Assembly (NCBI RefSeq): GCF_005405245.1
Contig: NZ_BJDR01000011.1
Location: 1-57,437 of the forward strand
Direction of reading: 5' to 3'
Length of the DNA: 57,437 nucleotides
Source of the DNA: Enterococcus nangangensis
GTDB taxonomy: Bacteria > Bacillota > Bacilli > Lactobacillales > Enterococcaceae
Shown here: in pieces, positions 1 through 11,160 of the stretch
Numbering within the stretch: position 1 is the stretch's first letter
How the letters are laid out: each line of letters starts with the position of its first letter
Notes under the pieces: generated by a model
Database searches by the model: none
What the model was told of the DNA's origin: nothing
Seen by the model: the letters and a program-made list of their open reading frames with translations, nothing else
Position numbers and translations under genes: made by a program

Positions 1-104
1 CTTCCATAAGGTTATTTTATCATTTTGGGACATTTTCCCTTTCGATATACCTAGGACATTATCACTTTCGAACGAGAAGCTTCAGCTTTTCACAGCAAGG
101 CAGC

Positions 105-133
105 TTGCTTTTTGAAAAAAATTAGGCTATAGT
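105..133 (+). promoter_or_regulatory. Likely sigma-A promoter of rlmN
   Basis: TTGCTT (105-110) and TATAGT (128-133) are separated by 17 bases, about 30 bases before the rlmN start codon. The rest of positions 1-104 holds no gene that I can recognise. Confidence 0.55.
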
Positions 134-163
134 TTAGAAACGAATAAGGGGGATTTTTTAACG

Positions 164-1231
164 ATGAAACCATCCATCTACGGTTTAACTCAACCGGCAT
201 TAAGCAATTGGCTACAAGAACACGGCGAGAAAAAATTTCGCGCTAGCCAGATTTGGGACTGGCTCTATCGCCAACGGGTGACGGAGTTTAGCGCCATGAC
301 GAATTTATCAAAAAACTTAATTACCTTACTAGCAGAAAATTTTATTATTAACCCACTAAATTTATTAGTAACACAAGAAGCTAGCGATGGCACGGTGAAG
401 TATTTATTTGAGCTGGCGGATAAATTGTTAATCGAAACGGTTTTAATGCGGCAAGAATACGGTTTGTCGGTCTGCGTGACAACGCAAGTCGGTTGCAACA
501 TTGGCTGTACCTTCTGTGCTTCTGGTCTATTGAAAAAGCAACGAGACTTAACGGCCGGTGAAATTGTGGCGCAAATTATGATGGTGCAACATTATTTTGA
601 TGAGCGCCAACAAGATGAACGGGTTTCCCACGTGGTAGTGATGGGGATTGGCGAACCTTTCGATAATTATGACAATCTCTTAGAATTTTTACACGTGATT
701 AACGATGCGAAAGGCTTAGCAATCGGCGCACGGCATATCACAGTCTCCACCAGTGGTTTAGCCCATAAAATTTATGATTTTGCTAAAAATGGACTGCAAG
801 TAAACTTGGCGATTTCTTTACATGCGCCGAATAACGAGGTACGGACTTCCATGATGCGGATTAATCGTAGCTTCCCTTTGGAAAAATTAATGGCCGCGGT
901 GGACTACTATATTGAAGAAACCAATCGGCGGATTACTTTTGAATACATTATGCTCCATAACGTCAACGATCGTTTGGAACACGCCGATCAATTGGCCGCT
1001 CTTTTACAAAATAAAAAGAAACTAGCTTACGTGAACTTGATTCCTTATAATCCCGTTAGTGAGCACGACCAATATTCCCGCTCAGACCGCAGTGATGTGC
1101 TGGCCTTTTATGATCGCTTGAAGAAAAAAGGGATTAATGTTGTAATTCGTAAGGAACATGGTACGGACATTGACGCGGCTTGTGGTCAACTTCGTTCTAA
1201 ACAAATGAAAAAGCAAAACACCCCAGCTTAA
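164..1231 (+). CDS. rlmN: Dual-specificity 23S rRNA/tRNA adenine C2-methyltransferase RlmN
   Basis: Radical-SAM enzyme that methylates C2 of A2503 in 23S rRNA, and of A37 in some tRNAs, in the cytoplasm. The 355-residue protein has the CxxxCxxC cluster motif (Cys111, 115, 118), the upstream Cys104 and the C-terminal Cys340 in ACGQLRS. The last two fit the methyl-carrying and resolving cysteines of RlmN. Length and the N-terminal accessory domain ([11 protein letters not shown]) are typical. The start ATG follows an AAGGGGGA ribosome site. The related resistance enzyme Cfr shares this architecture, but the gene sits in a housekeeping context without mobile DNA, so RlmN is strongly preferred. 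It appears monocistronic, with lepB next under a separate weak promoter. Confidence 0.95.
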   Translation: MKPSIYGLTQPALSNWLQEHGEKKFRASQIWDWLYRQRVTEFSAMTNLSKNLITLLAENFIINPLNLLVTQEASDGTVKYLFELADKLLIETVLMRQEYGLSVCVTTQVGCNIGCTFCASGLLKKQRDLTAGEIVAQIMMVQHYFDERQQDERVSHVVVMGIGEPFDNYDNLLEFLHVINDAKGLAIGARHITVSTSGLAHKIYDFAKNGLQVNLAISLHAPNNEVRTSMMRINRSFPLEKLMAAVDYYIEETNRRITFEYIMLHNVNDRLEHADQLAALLQNKKKLAYVNLIPYNPVSEHDQYSRSDRSDVLAFYDRLKKKGINVVIRKEHGTDIDAACGQLRSKQMKKQNTPA

Positions 1232-1253
1232 GGAAATCTTTAAGGGAGTAGAG

Positions 1254-1282
1254 TGTAGCTTTCCACCTTTTTTTGTTATACT
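1254..1282 (+). promoter_or_regulatory. Candidate promoter of lepB
   Basis: A good -10 box TATACT lies at 1277-1282. The -35 position 17 bases upstream (TGTAGC) is weak. It lies 36 bases before the lepB start. Confidence 0.4.
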
Positions 1283-1317
1283 AAAAAGGCAGATGAAATG
1301 AGACGGGGGAACTTGGT

Positions 1318-1824
1318 ATGAAAAAAAGTGATTGGCTCTTTTTGGTAGTAGTCGCCTTAATTTTTGCAGGACTACGCCTCTTTGTATTTTTTCCAGCAGC
1401 AGTCGATGGCCGCTCCATGGCGCCGACGTTAGCCACCAGTGATCGTGGTATCGTGCTACAATTGAAAACCCCGGACCGTTTTGACATTGTCACCTTAGAT
1501 AGTCATGATGCTGAAGAAAAAATTTACATCAAACGGGTGATTGGCTTGCCTGGTGATCACGTGGTGTATCAAGACGGCGTGTTAACCATTAACGACAAGA
1601 TGTACGAGGAACCTTTCTTGGATCCACAATTAGCCTTTAATGAAGATGGTACCAGTGCCACCGGCGATTGGGATTTAGAAGTACCGGCAGATTCTTATTG
1701 GGTTTTAGGGGATAACCGTGGCAACTCAAAAGATAGTCGAGCTATCGGTTTTATTAAGAAAAAGGATATTGACGGTGTCTTTGTCTGGCGTTTCTGGCCG
1801 TTAAACAAGTGGGAATTGTTTTAA
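1318..1824 (+). CDS. lepB: Type I signal peptidase (first of two P-type copies in the window)
   Basis: Membrane-anchored serine protease that removes signal peptides from exported proteins on the outer face of the membrane. There is one N-terminal transmembrane segment (about residues 6-24), the catalytic serine in DGRSMAPTL (Ser33), the general-base lysine in YIKRVIGLPGD (Lys72) and the GDNRGNSKDSR box near the C terminus. The 168-residue length is normal for Gram-positive P-type enzymes. The start ATG follows a GGGGGA ribosome site. A second P-type copy is at 50657-51232 on the minus strand and a SipW-type enzyme lies at 49286-49777, so the locus is rich in signal peptidases. A hairpin terminator follows directly. 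Confidence 0.93.
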   Translation: MKKSDWLFLVVVALIFAGLRLFVFFPAAVDGRSMAPTLATSDRGIVLQLKTPDRFDIVTLDSHDAEEKIYIKRVIGLPGDHVVYQDGVLTINDKMYEEPFLDPQLAFNEDGTSATGDWDLEVPADSYWVLGDNRGNSKDSRAIGFIKKKDIDGVFVWRFWPLNKWELF

Positions 1825-1835
1825 AAAGAAGAGTT

Positions 1836-1866
1836 AGAGCTGTGGCGGAAGCTGCAGTTCTTTTTT
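1836..1866 (+). terminator. Rho-independent terminator after lepB
   Basis: The arms 1836-1846 and 1851-1861 form an 11-bp stem with some G-U pairs around a GGAA loop, followed by six T residues. Confidence 0.75.
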
Positions 1867-1905
1867 CATAGATTTTAGCAGTTAGCTGAGAGGGAAGAGG
1901 TTTAT

Positions 1906-3103
1906 TTGTTGGCAAAAGAAATTAAGTTACCGTGGCTGTTGTTAGGTTCCATCCTTACTAGTATTGGCATGAGTTTTATTTGGCCCTTAACGAGTGTTTA
2001 TCTCCACGACCAGTTGGGGATTAGTCTAGCTGTGATTGGTGTGGTGTTGTTCTTCAACTCCCTAGCTAGTGTGGTGGGGAATTTAGTCGGTGGGCTGTTG
2101 TATGATCATTTTAATCCTTACCGCCTGTTAGTTGGCGGCGCCCTTTTTACTGTGGCGTCGTTAGCGGGGATGATTTTTTTTCACGGTTGGCCGAACTTTG
2201 GCGTGGGTCTTTTCTTCGTGGGCTTAGGGAGTGGTTGGAACGCGACGTTAGTAGCCGCGTTTGGGGCCAGCATTAAAAAGTATGACGGACGATATGTTTT
2301 TAACATGCTCTACTTTGCGCAAAATTTAGGGACGGTACTGGGGACGCGCGTTAGTGGGTTTTGTCTATGACTATTCCGTGACACTGCTGTTTATTTTAGC
2401 AACAGTGCTTTATGTGGGCTTCACCTTAATTGCCCTTTTTGCCTATCGCCCGATTCGTTATGTGAAAAGGCATGACTCTAGCACAACGAGTACGGAAAAG
2501 AATTTTAAAAATAAATTAGCGGGCAAAAATATTTTGCTTTTAAATAGTTTTTTTCTGATTTTATTTTTTGCGTGGGTGATGTATCAACAATGGGTTTCCA
2601 ATTTGTCGGTATATATGACAGGCATGGGGATTCCCCTCAGTTCCTACAGCCTATTGTGGACGTTAAATGCGGGGCTTATCGTGCTGATTCAATTAATTTT
2701 AGTGCGTATCTCCCGCTGGATTAAAGAAACGATTTACCAAATTTATTTTGGTTTATTGATGTTGGCTTTATCTTTCTTTGTCTTATTGCTGGCGAAAAGT
2801 TATCTTTACTTTGTGGTAGCCATGATGGTTTTAACGCTAGGGGAAGCGACAGCTTTTCCGGCGATTCCCGCATTGATTCACGAGTACACGCCCCAAAGTG
2901 TCAAAGGCCGCTATTTAGGTTTAGCCAATTCTTTTGCAGCAGCAGGTCGGGCAGTGGGGCCTTTGTTTGGTGGGCTATTAATTGACGGAGCGAGCTACCA
3001 AGTTCTTTTTGTGGTAGCCGGCTTAACGGATTTAATTTTATTAGCGGGTTTACTCTTCATGTATCGTCTGACGAAAAATAGTCTTCACGTCTATCGCGAA
3101 TAA
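1906..3103 (+). pseudogene. MFS transporter, interrupted by one frameshift
   Basis: Two open frames (1906-2370 and a continuation to 3103) together encode one ~398-residue major facilitator protein with about 12 hydrophobic segments. The first frame reads ...QNLGTVLGT and then runs out as RVSGFCL-stop. The second frame picks up as ALVGFVYDYSVTLLF, exactly where the protein should continue. The break falls in ACGCGCG around 2344-2350, where deleting one base restores a single frame. The start is TTG at 1906 or 1909, behind AGGGAAGAGG. Substrate is unknown; the protein resembles multidrug/sugar-type MFS efflux proteins. This is either a recent inactivation or a sequencing error, because both halves look otherwise intact. 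Confidence 0.8.
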
Positions 3104-3151
3104 AAAGGTTGTGGCAAACTTCGACGAACAGAAGTTTTCCACAACCTTTTT
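3104..3151. terminator. Bidirectional terminator between the MFS gene and the nudix gene
   Basis: AAAAAGGTTGTGG near 3102-3114 pairs with CCACAACCTTTTT at 3139-3151, with an inner AAACTTC/GAAGTTT stem. The convergent genes on both sides end here, so it can serve both. Confidence 0.85.
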
Positions 3152-3160
3152 CACTATTTG

Positions 3161-4000
3161 CTAGTTTTCAATTTTATTTTTCGTTAAGACTTGCTCATCC
3201 AAACGATAAATTTTCGACGGGCGACCAATCCCCACTGGTCGTTCACCAATTTCCACAAAGTAACGGAGCATCGCTTTTTTAAAATTAGAATGGTCGATGC
3301 GTTTAAAATCTTCCCCTAAAAATTTAGCAAAAACTTTGCGAGCCTCAGTGATGGTAAAGTCATCGCCTAAAACTTGTAAAATCTTCGGATCGTGTTCCAT
3401 ACGGTTTAAAACTTGCAAAAAGGCGGTCCAAATAATCAAGTTGTGGTCAAAAGCCAAACGGTCAGGGCCTAAAGATTCGCCGGTTTTTAAATCTAAAATA
3501 ATTTGCACATTTTCACTCGTCAAGAACAAGCGATTGTTTTCTCGCCGAATGTCAAACCAGCGAGCCGTCTTGGCATCATCGCCGGCGGTTAGAGGTTCTT
3601 CACCAATGAAAGCCAAATAACTAACCGTGACTACCCAGCCCCGTGGATCTCGATTAGGTTCGGAAAAAGCGTGGAGTTGTTGAATTTGATCTAAGGTAAT
3701 CAAGACGCCAGTTTCTTCTTTGGTTTCCCGAATGCAACTCATTTCTGTCGATTCATTAGGATTAACGAAGCCCCCCGGCAGCGCCCAAGAATTTTTGTAA
3801 GGGTTAGTGTCCCGTTGCACCAATAGCACTTTCAAGGCATCTTCTTTTTTGTTGTAACAAAGTAAAACATCATCCACCGTCAAAGAGGGAGACTCATATT
3901 GGGGATGTTCTTGCTGTTTATACCAAATTAAAAATTCTTCTTCGCTAGCTTGGTGATTATAATAATATTTTTCGTCTTTTTTTGAGGCAAAAGTTTTCAT
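3161..4000 (-). CDS. NrtR-like Nudix-domain transcriptional regulator
   Basis: A 279-residue protein with a Nudix domain (about residues 40-170) followed by a winged-helix region (about 200-270, ending GRPSKIYRL). This matches the NrtR family, which senses ADP-ribose and represses NAD-related genes in bacteria. The Nudix box (GGFVNPNEST...RETKEETGV) is intact, so hydrolase activity cannot be excluded. The ATG at 4000 follows GTGAGTAG at good spacing; an in-frame TTG six bases upstream is less likely. The gene is alone on its strand, between a bidirectional terminator and a divergent kinase gene. A niacin-type ECF transporter gene lies 9 kb downstream, but its promoter carries palindromes better suited to a different regulator. 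The target is therefore open. Confidence 0.75.
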   Translation of the reverse strand: MKTFASKKDEKYYYNHQASEEEFLIWYKQQEHPQYESPSLTVDDVLLCYNKKEDALKVLLVQRDTNPYKNSWALPGGFVNPNESTEMSCIRETKEETGVLITLDQIQQLHAFSEPNRDPRGWVVTVSYLAFIGEEPLTAGDDAKTARWFDIRRENNRLFLTSENVQIILDLKTGESLGPDRLAFDHNLIIWTAFLQVLNRMEHDPKILQVLGDDFTITEARKVFAKFLGEDFKRIDHSNFKKAMLRYFVEIGERPVGIGRPSKIYRLDEQVLTKNKIEN

Positions 4001-4133
4001 CAGCAACTACTCACTTTCTATAATTTCTGTCTCAATCATAGCAAAAAAAGTTAGAAAAACCAACGGCTAAGAAGCAACAAACTTTTTCTGGTTGTTTTTT
4101 TATTTATTGAGTGTGGGCAGGGGACCTGATGTT

Positions 4134-4142
4134 TGCTATAAT
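4134..4142 (+). promoter_or_regulatory. Extended -10 promoter of the deoxynucleoside kinase gene
   Basis: TGCTATAAT gives a perfect -10 hexamer (4137-4142) with the TGN extension. No good -35 is seen at 17 bases. It lies 25 bases before the start codon. Confidence 0.6.
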
Positions 4143-4167
4143 AGGAAAGATTAAATGAAGGAAGGCG

Positions 4168-4818
4168 ATGAATATTTTGATTATCACTAGTGGGACCATC
4201 GGCTCAGGGAAATCTTCCTTGACAACCTTAATCGCTGAGAACCTCGGAACGAAGGCTTTTTATGAAAGTGTCGATGATAATCCCGTGTTACCACTTTTTT
4301 ATTCCAATCCTGAGCAGTATGCTTTTTTACTGCAAATTTTCTTTTTAAATACGCGTTTTGCCAGCATCAAACAAGCCTTAAAAGACGACAATAACGTGTT
4401 GGATCGCAGTATTTATGAAGACAGCTTGTTCTTCCATATGAATGCCGAAATGGGCAGAGCAACGCCAACAGAAGTGGAAGTTTACGATAAGTTACTCAAC
4501 AATATGCTGGAAGAAATTACGATGGCCGCACCGAAAAAAGCGCCAGACTTATTGATTCATATTGAAGTTTCTTTAGATACGATGTTAAAACGCATCCAAA
4601 AACGTGGCCGCGATTACGAACAATTGAGTTATGACGGGAGCTTATATGACTACTATAAAGAATTAAATTCCCGCTACGTCAAATGGTATGACGATTACGA
4701 TTACTCACCAAAAATGAAAATCGACGGGGATCGTTACGACTTTATGGAAAGTTTGGAAGATCGCGCTGCTGTTTTAGCGCAAATCAAAACGAAGCTGAAA
4801 GAATTAGGCCGCATTTAA
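4168..4818 (+). CDS. Deoxynucleoside (dA/dG-type) kinase
   Basis: Cytoplasmic salvage enzyme that phosphorylates deoxynucleosides with ATP. The 216-residue protein has the P-loop GTIGSGKSS (residues 9-17), a substrate-binding region with YESVDDNPVL, the DRS motif (Asp79-Ser81) characteristic of the dCK/dGK family, and an arginine-rich lid (KRIQKRGRDYEQ). Lactobacilli use paired dAK/dGK enzymes, but only one gene is seen here, so base specificity is not decided. The start ATG follows GAAGGAAGGCG. The nucleoside deoxyribosyltransferase at 22748 belongs to the same salvage route. Confidence 0.88.
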   Translation: MNILIITSGTIGSGKSSLTTLIAENLGTKAFYESVDDNPVLPLFYSNPEQYAFLLQIFFLNTRFASIKQALKDDNNVLDRSIYEDSLFFHMNAEMGRATPTEVEVYDKLLNNMLEEITMAAPKKAPDLLIHIEVSLDTMLKRIQKRGRDYEQLSYDGSLYDYYKELNSRYVKWYDDYDYSPKMKIDGDRYDFMESLEDRAAVLAQIKTKLKELGRI

Positions 4819-4835
4819 AAGAAGCTGCGCTTTTT
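4819..4835 (+). terminator. Weak hairpin after the kinase gene
   Basis: AAGAAGC pairs with GCTTTTT across a three-base loop directly after the stop codon. It is short, so it may be an inefficient terminator or chance. Confidence 0.3.
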
Positions 4836-4872
4836 AAACAACTGAATTTTATCCACAAGGCCTAATAAAATG

Positions 4873-6933
<2,061 letters not shown>

Positions 6934-6937
6934 TTAA

Positions 6938-7050
6938 GAGGCTGGGAGAAAAAGCCTCCAGCTCCAAGAAATAAGCGGGAATATCCGAAAATGGCTTTTG
7001 ACATTTTTGTGATATTCCCGCTTATTTCCGAGAAACGAGGGGGTTAAAAC
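6938..7050. repeat. Structured intergenic repeat-like element
   Basis: Three nested or tandem hairpins lie between metG and tatD. GAGGCT/AGCCTC pair at 6938-6943 and 6953-6958. A perfect 18-bp pair, GAAATAAGCGGGAATATC at 6968-6985 and its complement at 7011-7028, continues inward through AAAATG/CATTTT. A small GGGTT-AAA-ACCC follows at about 7041-7052. The large hairpin has no T-run, so it is not a normal terminator. The overall form, with GAGGCTGGGA at one edge, resembles short dispersed palindromic repeats of Gram-positive genomes. No second copy was noticed in this window. Confidence 0.55.
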
Positions 7051-7128
7051 CCTTTGCCAACATTGCTTTTTGACCGCCGTTTTTACATGCCACAAACTAG
7101 TATTAGGCTGCGGATGGAGGAAGAGAAA

Positions 7129-7908
7129 ATGAAAATTTTTGATAGTCATACACATTTGAATGCTGAGGAATTTCAAGAGGAGATTCCCGAAACCATTGCT
7201 CGCGCGCAAGAACTAGGGGTGACGCAAATGGCAGTGGTGGGTTTTGATGATCCCACCATCAAAAAAACGCTGGCTCTAAGTCAGGAATATCCTAACATCT
7301 GGTCGATTATCGGTTGGCATCCCACCGAAGCTGGCTCTTACACACCCGCTGTGGAAAAGTTTTTACAAACCCATTTAACTGATGAGAAAGTAGTCGCTTT
7401 AGGAGAAATTGGTTTAGATTATCATTGGATGGAAGATCCTAAAGACGTACAAGAAAAAGTTTTTCGGCGCCAAATTGCTATTGCTAAAGAATTTCATTTG
7501 CCGATTTCCATTCATATGCGAGAAGCCATTGAAGATACGTATCGCATTTTAAAAGATGAAGATGTGCGGGAGATTGGCGGCATCATGCATAGTTATAGTG
7601 GCGACACTGAGTACATGAAACGCTTCTTAGATCTTGGCATGCACATTTCTTTAAGCGGAGTCGTGACTTTTAAAAAAGCGGCGGAAGTTCACGAAGTCGC
7701 TAAAGCTGTTCCTCTTGATAAATTATTAGTGGAAACCGATGCACCCTACTTAGCGCCTGTACCCAAACGAGGTAAACGCAATGAACCAGGCTATACTCGT
7801 TATACTGTAGAACGAATTGCGGAATTACGAGGCGTAACGCCAGAAGAAATCGCGGCGGTTACTTTTCAAAATGCGGTGGAACTTTTCAAACTTGAGGGTC
7901 GTCTATGA
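7129..7908 (+). CDS. tatD: TatD-family metal-dependent hydrolase/DNase
   Basis: Metal-dependent phosphoesterase of the TIM-barrel amidohydrolase superfamily; TatD proteins act as 3'-5' exonucleases on DNA/RNA. The 259-residue product starts [11 protein letters not shown] with the HxH metal site. It carries GEIGLDYHW, a histidine in [14 protein letters not shown] and the terminal ETDAPYLAP motif, all family signatures. ATG 7129 follows GGAGGAAG; a longer reading frame upstream has no ribosome site. The gene overlaps rnmV by four bases. The tatD-rnmV-rsmA order is widely conserved in Firmicutes and indicates co-transcription. Confidence 0.92.
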   Translation: MKIFDSHTHLNAEEFQEEIPETIARAQELGVTQMAVVGFDDPTIKKTLALSQEYPNIWSIIGWHPTEAGSYTPAVEKFLQTHLTDEKVVALGEIGLDYHWMEDPKDVQEKVFRRQIAIAKEFHLPISIHMREAIEDTYRILKDEDVREIGGIMHSYSGDTEYMKRFLDLGMHISLSGVVTFKKAAEVHEVAKAVPLDKLLVETDAPYLAPVPKRGKRNEPGYTRYTVERIAELRGVTPEEIAAVTFQNAVELFKLEGRL

Positions 7909-8477
7909 AAGAAAAAATTCAAGAAATCATCGTGGTGGAAGGTCGCGACGACACCAGAAGACTGCAAGAAGTTTTTGAAGTGGATACCATTGAAACTATC
8001 GGCTCGGCCATCAATCAAGAAATTTTAGCGCGGATTGCTCATGCTGAAGAAGTCCGAGGCGTCATTGTTTTTACGGATCCTGACTTTGCCGGTGAAAAAA
8101 TTCGCAAGACGGTTATGGAAGCTGTCCCTTCAGCCAAACACGCCTTTTTACCTAAAAAAGAAGGGCGGGGGAAAAAGAAATACGCTTCACTAGGTGTCGA
8201 ACATGCCAGTGACGAGGCCATCAAGAAGGCCTTAGCGCAAGTGGTGACCCCCACGACGGAAGAAATGGAATTGATTCCTTTAGCTGATCTCCAAATGCTA
8301 GGTCTAGTCTCGGGTCCTAACGCCAAACACTATCGCGAATTGTTGGGGGAAAAGCTAGCGATTGGCTACACCAATGGCAAGCAGTTGCAAAAACGCTTAG
8401 GAATGTTTCGCATTCCTTTAACTGAAGTTGTCGCCTATCTCAAAGAAATTCAGGAGAAAGAAAAAAATCATGAATGA
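7905..8477 (+). CDS. rnmV: Ribonuclease M5 (5S rRNA maturase)
   Basis: Toprim-domain endonuclease that trims the ends of 5S rRNA precursor. The 190-residue protein has the N-terminal Toprim glutamate motif IVVEGRDD (around residues 8-15), the later FTDPDFAGE acidic motif and the conserved [15 protein letters not shown] segment typical of RNase M5. It overlaps tatD by ATGA and overlaps rsmA by eight bases, so the three form one translationally coupled unit. Confidence 0.93.
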   Translation: MKEKIQEIIVVEGRDDTRRLQEVFEVDTIETIGSAINQEILARIAHAEEVRGVIVFTDPDFAGEKIRKTVMEAVPSAKHAFLPKKEGRGKKKYASLGVEHASDEAIKKALAQVVTPTTEEMELIPLADLQMLGLVSGPNAKHYRELLGEKLAIGYTNGKQLQKRLGMFRIPLTEVVAYLKEIQEKEKNHE

Positions 8478-9354
8478 ACCTTTAATTGCTACCCCTTCCC
8501 GTACGCGGGCCATTATGAAAAAGTACGGCTTAGTTACCAAAAAAAGTTTGGGCCAAAACTTTATCACGGATACGAATATTTTAACGAAAATTGTGGCTAC
8601 CGCCGCCCTGAATACCGAAACCAGTAACGTGATTGAAGTCGGACCCGGGATTGGCGCTTTAACCGAAATCCTAGCGCAAAACGCCAAAAAAGTTTTAGCG
8701 TTTGAAATCGACAATCGTTTGATTCCCGTCTTAGCTGACACGCTAGCTCCTTATCCTAACGTAACGGTGCTTCATGAAGATGTTTTAAAAAGTTATCTCG
8801 AAAAACGGGCGACAGAAGTCTTCGGGGAAAATCCGCAAGTGAAAGTCGTGGCGAATTTACCTTACTACATTACCACGCCCATTATGATGCACTTTTTAGA
8901 ATCCAATTTAGACGTCACCCAAATGGTGGTGATGATGCAAAGGGAAGTCGCCGAACGGATTACGGCGAGTCCTAATTCCAAAGCTTACGGTTCTTTATCC
9001 ATTGCCGTTCAATATTATATGGAAGCAAAAGTTGCCTTCATCGTACCCAAGACCGTCTTCGTGCCGCAGCCTAACGTGGATTCAGCAATTCTTTCCTTAA
9101 CGAAACGGGCAACACCCTTAGTCCAAGTGACTGACGAAAAAGAATTTTTCAAACTCGTCAAAGGTGCTTTTCAATTACGCCGCAAAACGTTGTGGAATAA
9201 TTTATTGCGCCTCTATGGTAAGGAAGAGGTCACGCAAAGCTGGCTAAAAGAAGCTTTGGCTAGCGCGACAATTGAACCAAGTCGCCGGGGAGAAAGTTTG
9301 AGTATTGAAGATTTTGCTAATTTAAGTAACGCCTTAGTGGTTTTAAAAAAATGA
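8470..9354 (+). CDS. rsmA: 16S rRNA dimethyladenosine transferase RsmA/KsgA
   Basis: Dimethylates A1518 and A1519 in helix 45 of 16S rRNA late in small-subunit assembly. The 294-residue protein shows [11 protein letters not shown], the SAM-binding [11 protein letters not shown], the catalytic [10 protein letters not shown] motif and a C-terminal helical domain with RRKTLWNN and [13 protein letters not shown] 8470 is preceded by AGGAGA; an upstream in-frame ATG (8428) lies deep inside rnmV without a ribosome site. Loss of this gene gives kasugamycin resistance in other bacteria. Confidence 0.96.
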   Translation: MNEPLIATPSRTRAIMKKYGLVTKKSLGQNFITDTNILTKIVATAALNTETSNVIEVGPGIGALTEILAQNAKKVLAFEIDNRLIPVLADTLAPYPNVTVLHEDVLKSYLEKRATEVFGENPQVKVVANLPYYITTPIMMHFLESNLDVTQMVVMMQREVAERITASPNSKAYGSLSIAVQYYMEAKVAFIVPKTVFVPQPNVDSAILSLTKRATPLVQVTDEKEFFKLVKGAFQLRRKTLWNNLLRLYGKEEVTQSWLKEALASATIEPSRRGESLSIEDFANLSNALVVLKK

Positions 9355-9359
9355 AAGTA

Positions 9360-9395
9360 AAAACTGTGGAGCAATTACCCACAGTTTTCTTTTTG
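9360..9395 (+). terminator. Rho-independent terminator after rsmA
   Basis: AAACTGTGG (9361-9369) pairs with CCACAGTTT (9379-9387), followed by TTCTTTTT. Confidence 0.85.
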
Positions 9396-9422
9396 TAAAG
9401 ATAAAGGGGATTAAGAGCTTTA

Positions 9423-10898
9423 ATGAAAGAAACAAATGTAAAATTAGTAACGGTGGCCGTTTTTGTGGCGACCTTTATGACCGCAGTAGAAGGCACCATT
9501 GTCACCACTGCGATGCCGACAATTGTCGGCACCTTGCATGGCATCGAAATTATGAATTGGGTTTTTGCCATTTATTTGTTAACCAACGCCATGTTAACGC
9601 CGATTTATGGCAAACTCGCCGATAAAATTGGCCGCAAACCGGTTTTTATTTTCGGGACACTTTTATTTATCATCGGCTCCGCCTTATGTGGCATGTCGAA
9701 CACCATGATGACTTTAATTATTTCCCGGGGTATCCAAGGGATGGGTGCCGGGGCCATGATGCCAGTAGCCTTAACGATTATTGGCGACTTATATGATATG
9801 GAAAAGCGCGCACGAGTCTTAGGCTTAAATAGCACAGCTTGGGGCATTGCTAGTGTCGTGGGTCCTTTGGCTGGCGGCATTATTGTGGATACTGTCGGTT
9901 GGCACTGGATTTTTTTCATTAATGTCCCCATTGGTTTACTGTTAATTTTTCTCATTTGGCGCTACTTAGTAGAAGGGGAAAACTTTAAAAAAGAAAACAA
10001 AGCTAGTAAACAAGCCCCAATGGATATTGCCGGTAGTTTATTTTTAATGGGCAGCTTAGTAACGTTACTTTTAGCTTTCCAATTTTTAGGAGAAGGCGGC
10101 CGACAATTACCCGTGATTAGTTTACTGGTAGGCTTTGTAATTTGTTTAGTTTTATTTATTTTCGTCGAAAAAAAAGCCCAAGACCCGGTAATTAATTTAA
10201 AATTATTTACGAGTAACATCTTTGTGGTGGTAAACATTGTCGCAGCTTTAGCCAGTGGCTTTATGATGGCTATTGACGTATATATTCCCATGTGGATGCA
10301 AGGAGTCTTAGGCCTTTCAGCAGGTGTCGGCGGTTTAGTGTTAACGCCTCTATCCATCTTGTGGATGTTGGGTTCTTTTTTAGCCGGTCGTTGGTTAGTC
10401 CAATATGATGTGCGAAAAACCCTGTTACTAGGTTTAGCCATCGCTTTTGTGGGGAGTCTTAGCTTATACCTGATTCCTATTTCAGCACCTTTAATTTGGT
10501 TTATTCTTATTTCGGCAATCTTAGGAGTCGGGTTAGGCGCCATCACAGTAACCACCACCGTCAGCGCCCAAAGTAGTGTTAACCATGAAGAATTAGGCGT
10601 AGCCACATCTTTTAATACTTTAGCCAGAACGATTGGTCAAACGATTATGGTTTCAGTCTTTGGTATTTTAATGAATACTATTACTAGCCAAAAATTAGCC
10701 CATCAAGAAATTACCCATGATCCAGATATTATGAACAAATTAGTGAATCCCCACACGGCAAAACTTTTACCCTTAGAACAACTTGTTCCTCTAAGAAAAA
10801 TTTTATTTGCTGGTTTGCATGGCATTTATGGCGCCGGTTTGTTATTGCTTGTTTTAGCAATCCTCTTGACGGCGCTTATGAGAAATAAGGAAAAATAA
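9423..10898 (+). CDS. MFS drug:H+ antiporter, DHA2 (EmrB/QacA) type
   Basis: Integral membrane exporter of 491 residues with about 14 predicted transmembrane segments. It carries the DHA2 hallmarks: TAVEGTIVTTAMPTIVGTL in TM1, the motif-A loop GKLADKIGRKPVF, SRGIQGMGAGAMMPVALTIIGD and WRWIF-like WHWIFFINVPIG. Such proteins expel hydrophobic cations, dyes or antibiotics using the proton gradient. Real substrates cannot be inferred. The start follows AAAGGGGA. It is monocistronic between two strong terminators. No local TetR or MarR regulator is seen. Confidence 0.88.
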   Translation: MKETNVKLVTVAVFVATFMTAVEGTIVTTAMPTIVGTLHGIEIMNWVFAIYLLTNAMLTPIYGKLADKIGRKPVFIFGTLLFIIGSALCGMSNTMMTLIISRGIQGMGAGAMMPVALTIIGDLYDMEKRARVLGLNSTAWGIASVVGPLAGGIIVDTVGWHWIFFINVPIGLLLIFLIWRYLVEGENFKKENKASKQAPMDIAGSLFLMGSLVTLLLAFQFLGEGGRQLPVISLLVGFVICLVLFIFVEKKAQDPVINLKLFTSNIFVVVNIVAALASGFMMAIDVYIPMWMQGVLGLSAGVGGLVLTPLSILWMLGSFLAGRWLVQYDVRKTLLLGLAIAFVGSLSLYLIPISAPLIWFILISAILGVGLGAITVTTTVSAQSSVNHEELGVATSFNTLARTIGQTIMVSVFGILMNTITSQKLAHQEITHDPDIMNKLVNPHTAKLLPLEQLVPLRKILFAGLHGIYGAGLLLLVLAILLTALMRNKEK

Positions 10899-10958
10899 AA
10901 AAATCCCTCAGCATTAACTACGAACTAGTCAGGTTCGTGGCGATGCTGGGGGATTTTT
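10899..10958 (+). terminator. Terminator with a side arm after the DHA2 exporter
   Basis: AATCCCTCAGCAT pairs with ATGCTGGGGGATT (about 10903-10914 and 10943-10954) and encloses a second stem, ACGAAC/GTTCGT. A run of T follows. The side arm makes this larger than an ordinary terminator. Confidence 0.85.
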
Positions 10959-11054
10959 ATGTTGGGAAAACAACAAAGTTGTCGGTAGGTTTTGCTGTCT
11001 CCATGGATATAACGAATTTTTTATAAATTATTTTTATTAGTAGTCAAAAGTTTA

Positions 11055-11083
11055 TTGTAATCAGCTAAAAAGTGGCATATACT
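11055..11083 (+). promoter_or_regulatory. Promoter of the three-gene membrane-protein cluster
   Basis: TTGTAA (11055-11060), a 17-base spacer and TATACT (11078-11083). An inverted repeat AATCAGCT (11059-11066) and AGCTGATT (11107-11114) brackets the -10 box and may be an operator. The 78 bases between this and the first gene hold no other feature that I recognise. Confidence 0.65.
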
Positions 11084-11160
11084 GTAAAAAAATTGTAATC
11101 GTATTCAGCTGATTTTATGTGGGTTATTGATGGTTGAAACGTTGGAAGGAAAAAATGTAA

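Noticed and set aside
9962..10606. 214-codon open frame on the minus strand
   Set aside because: It lies wholly inside the DHA2 exporter gene, has no ribosome site and has a low-complexity Lys/Pro/Thr composition typical of a shadow frame.
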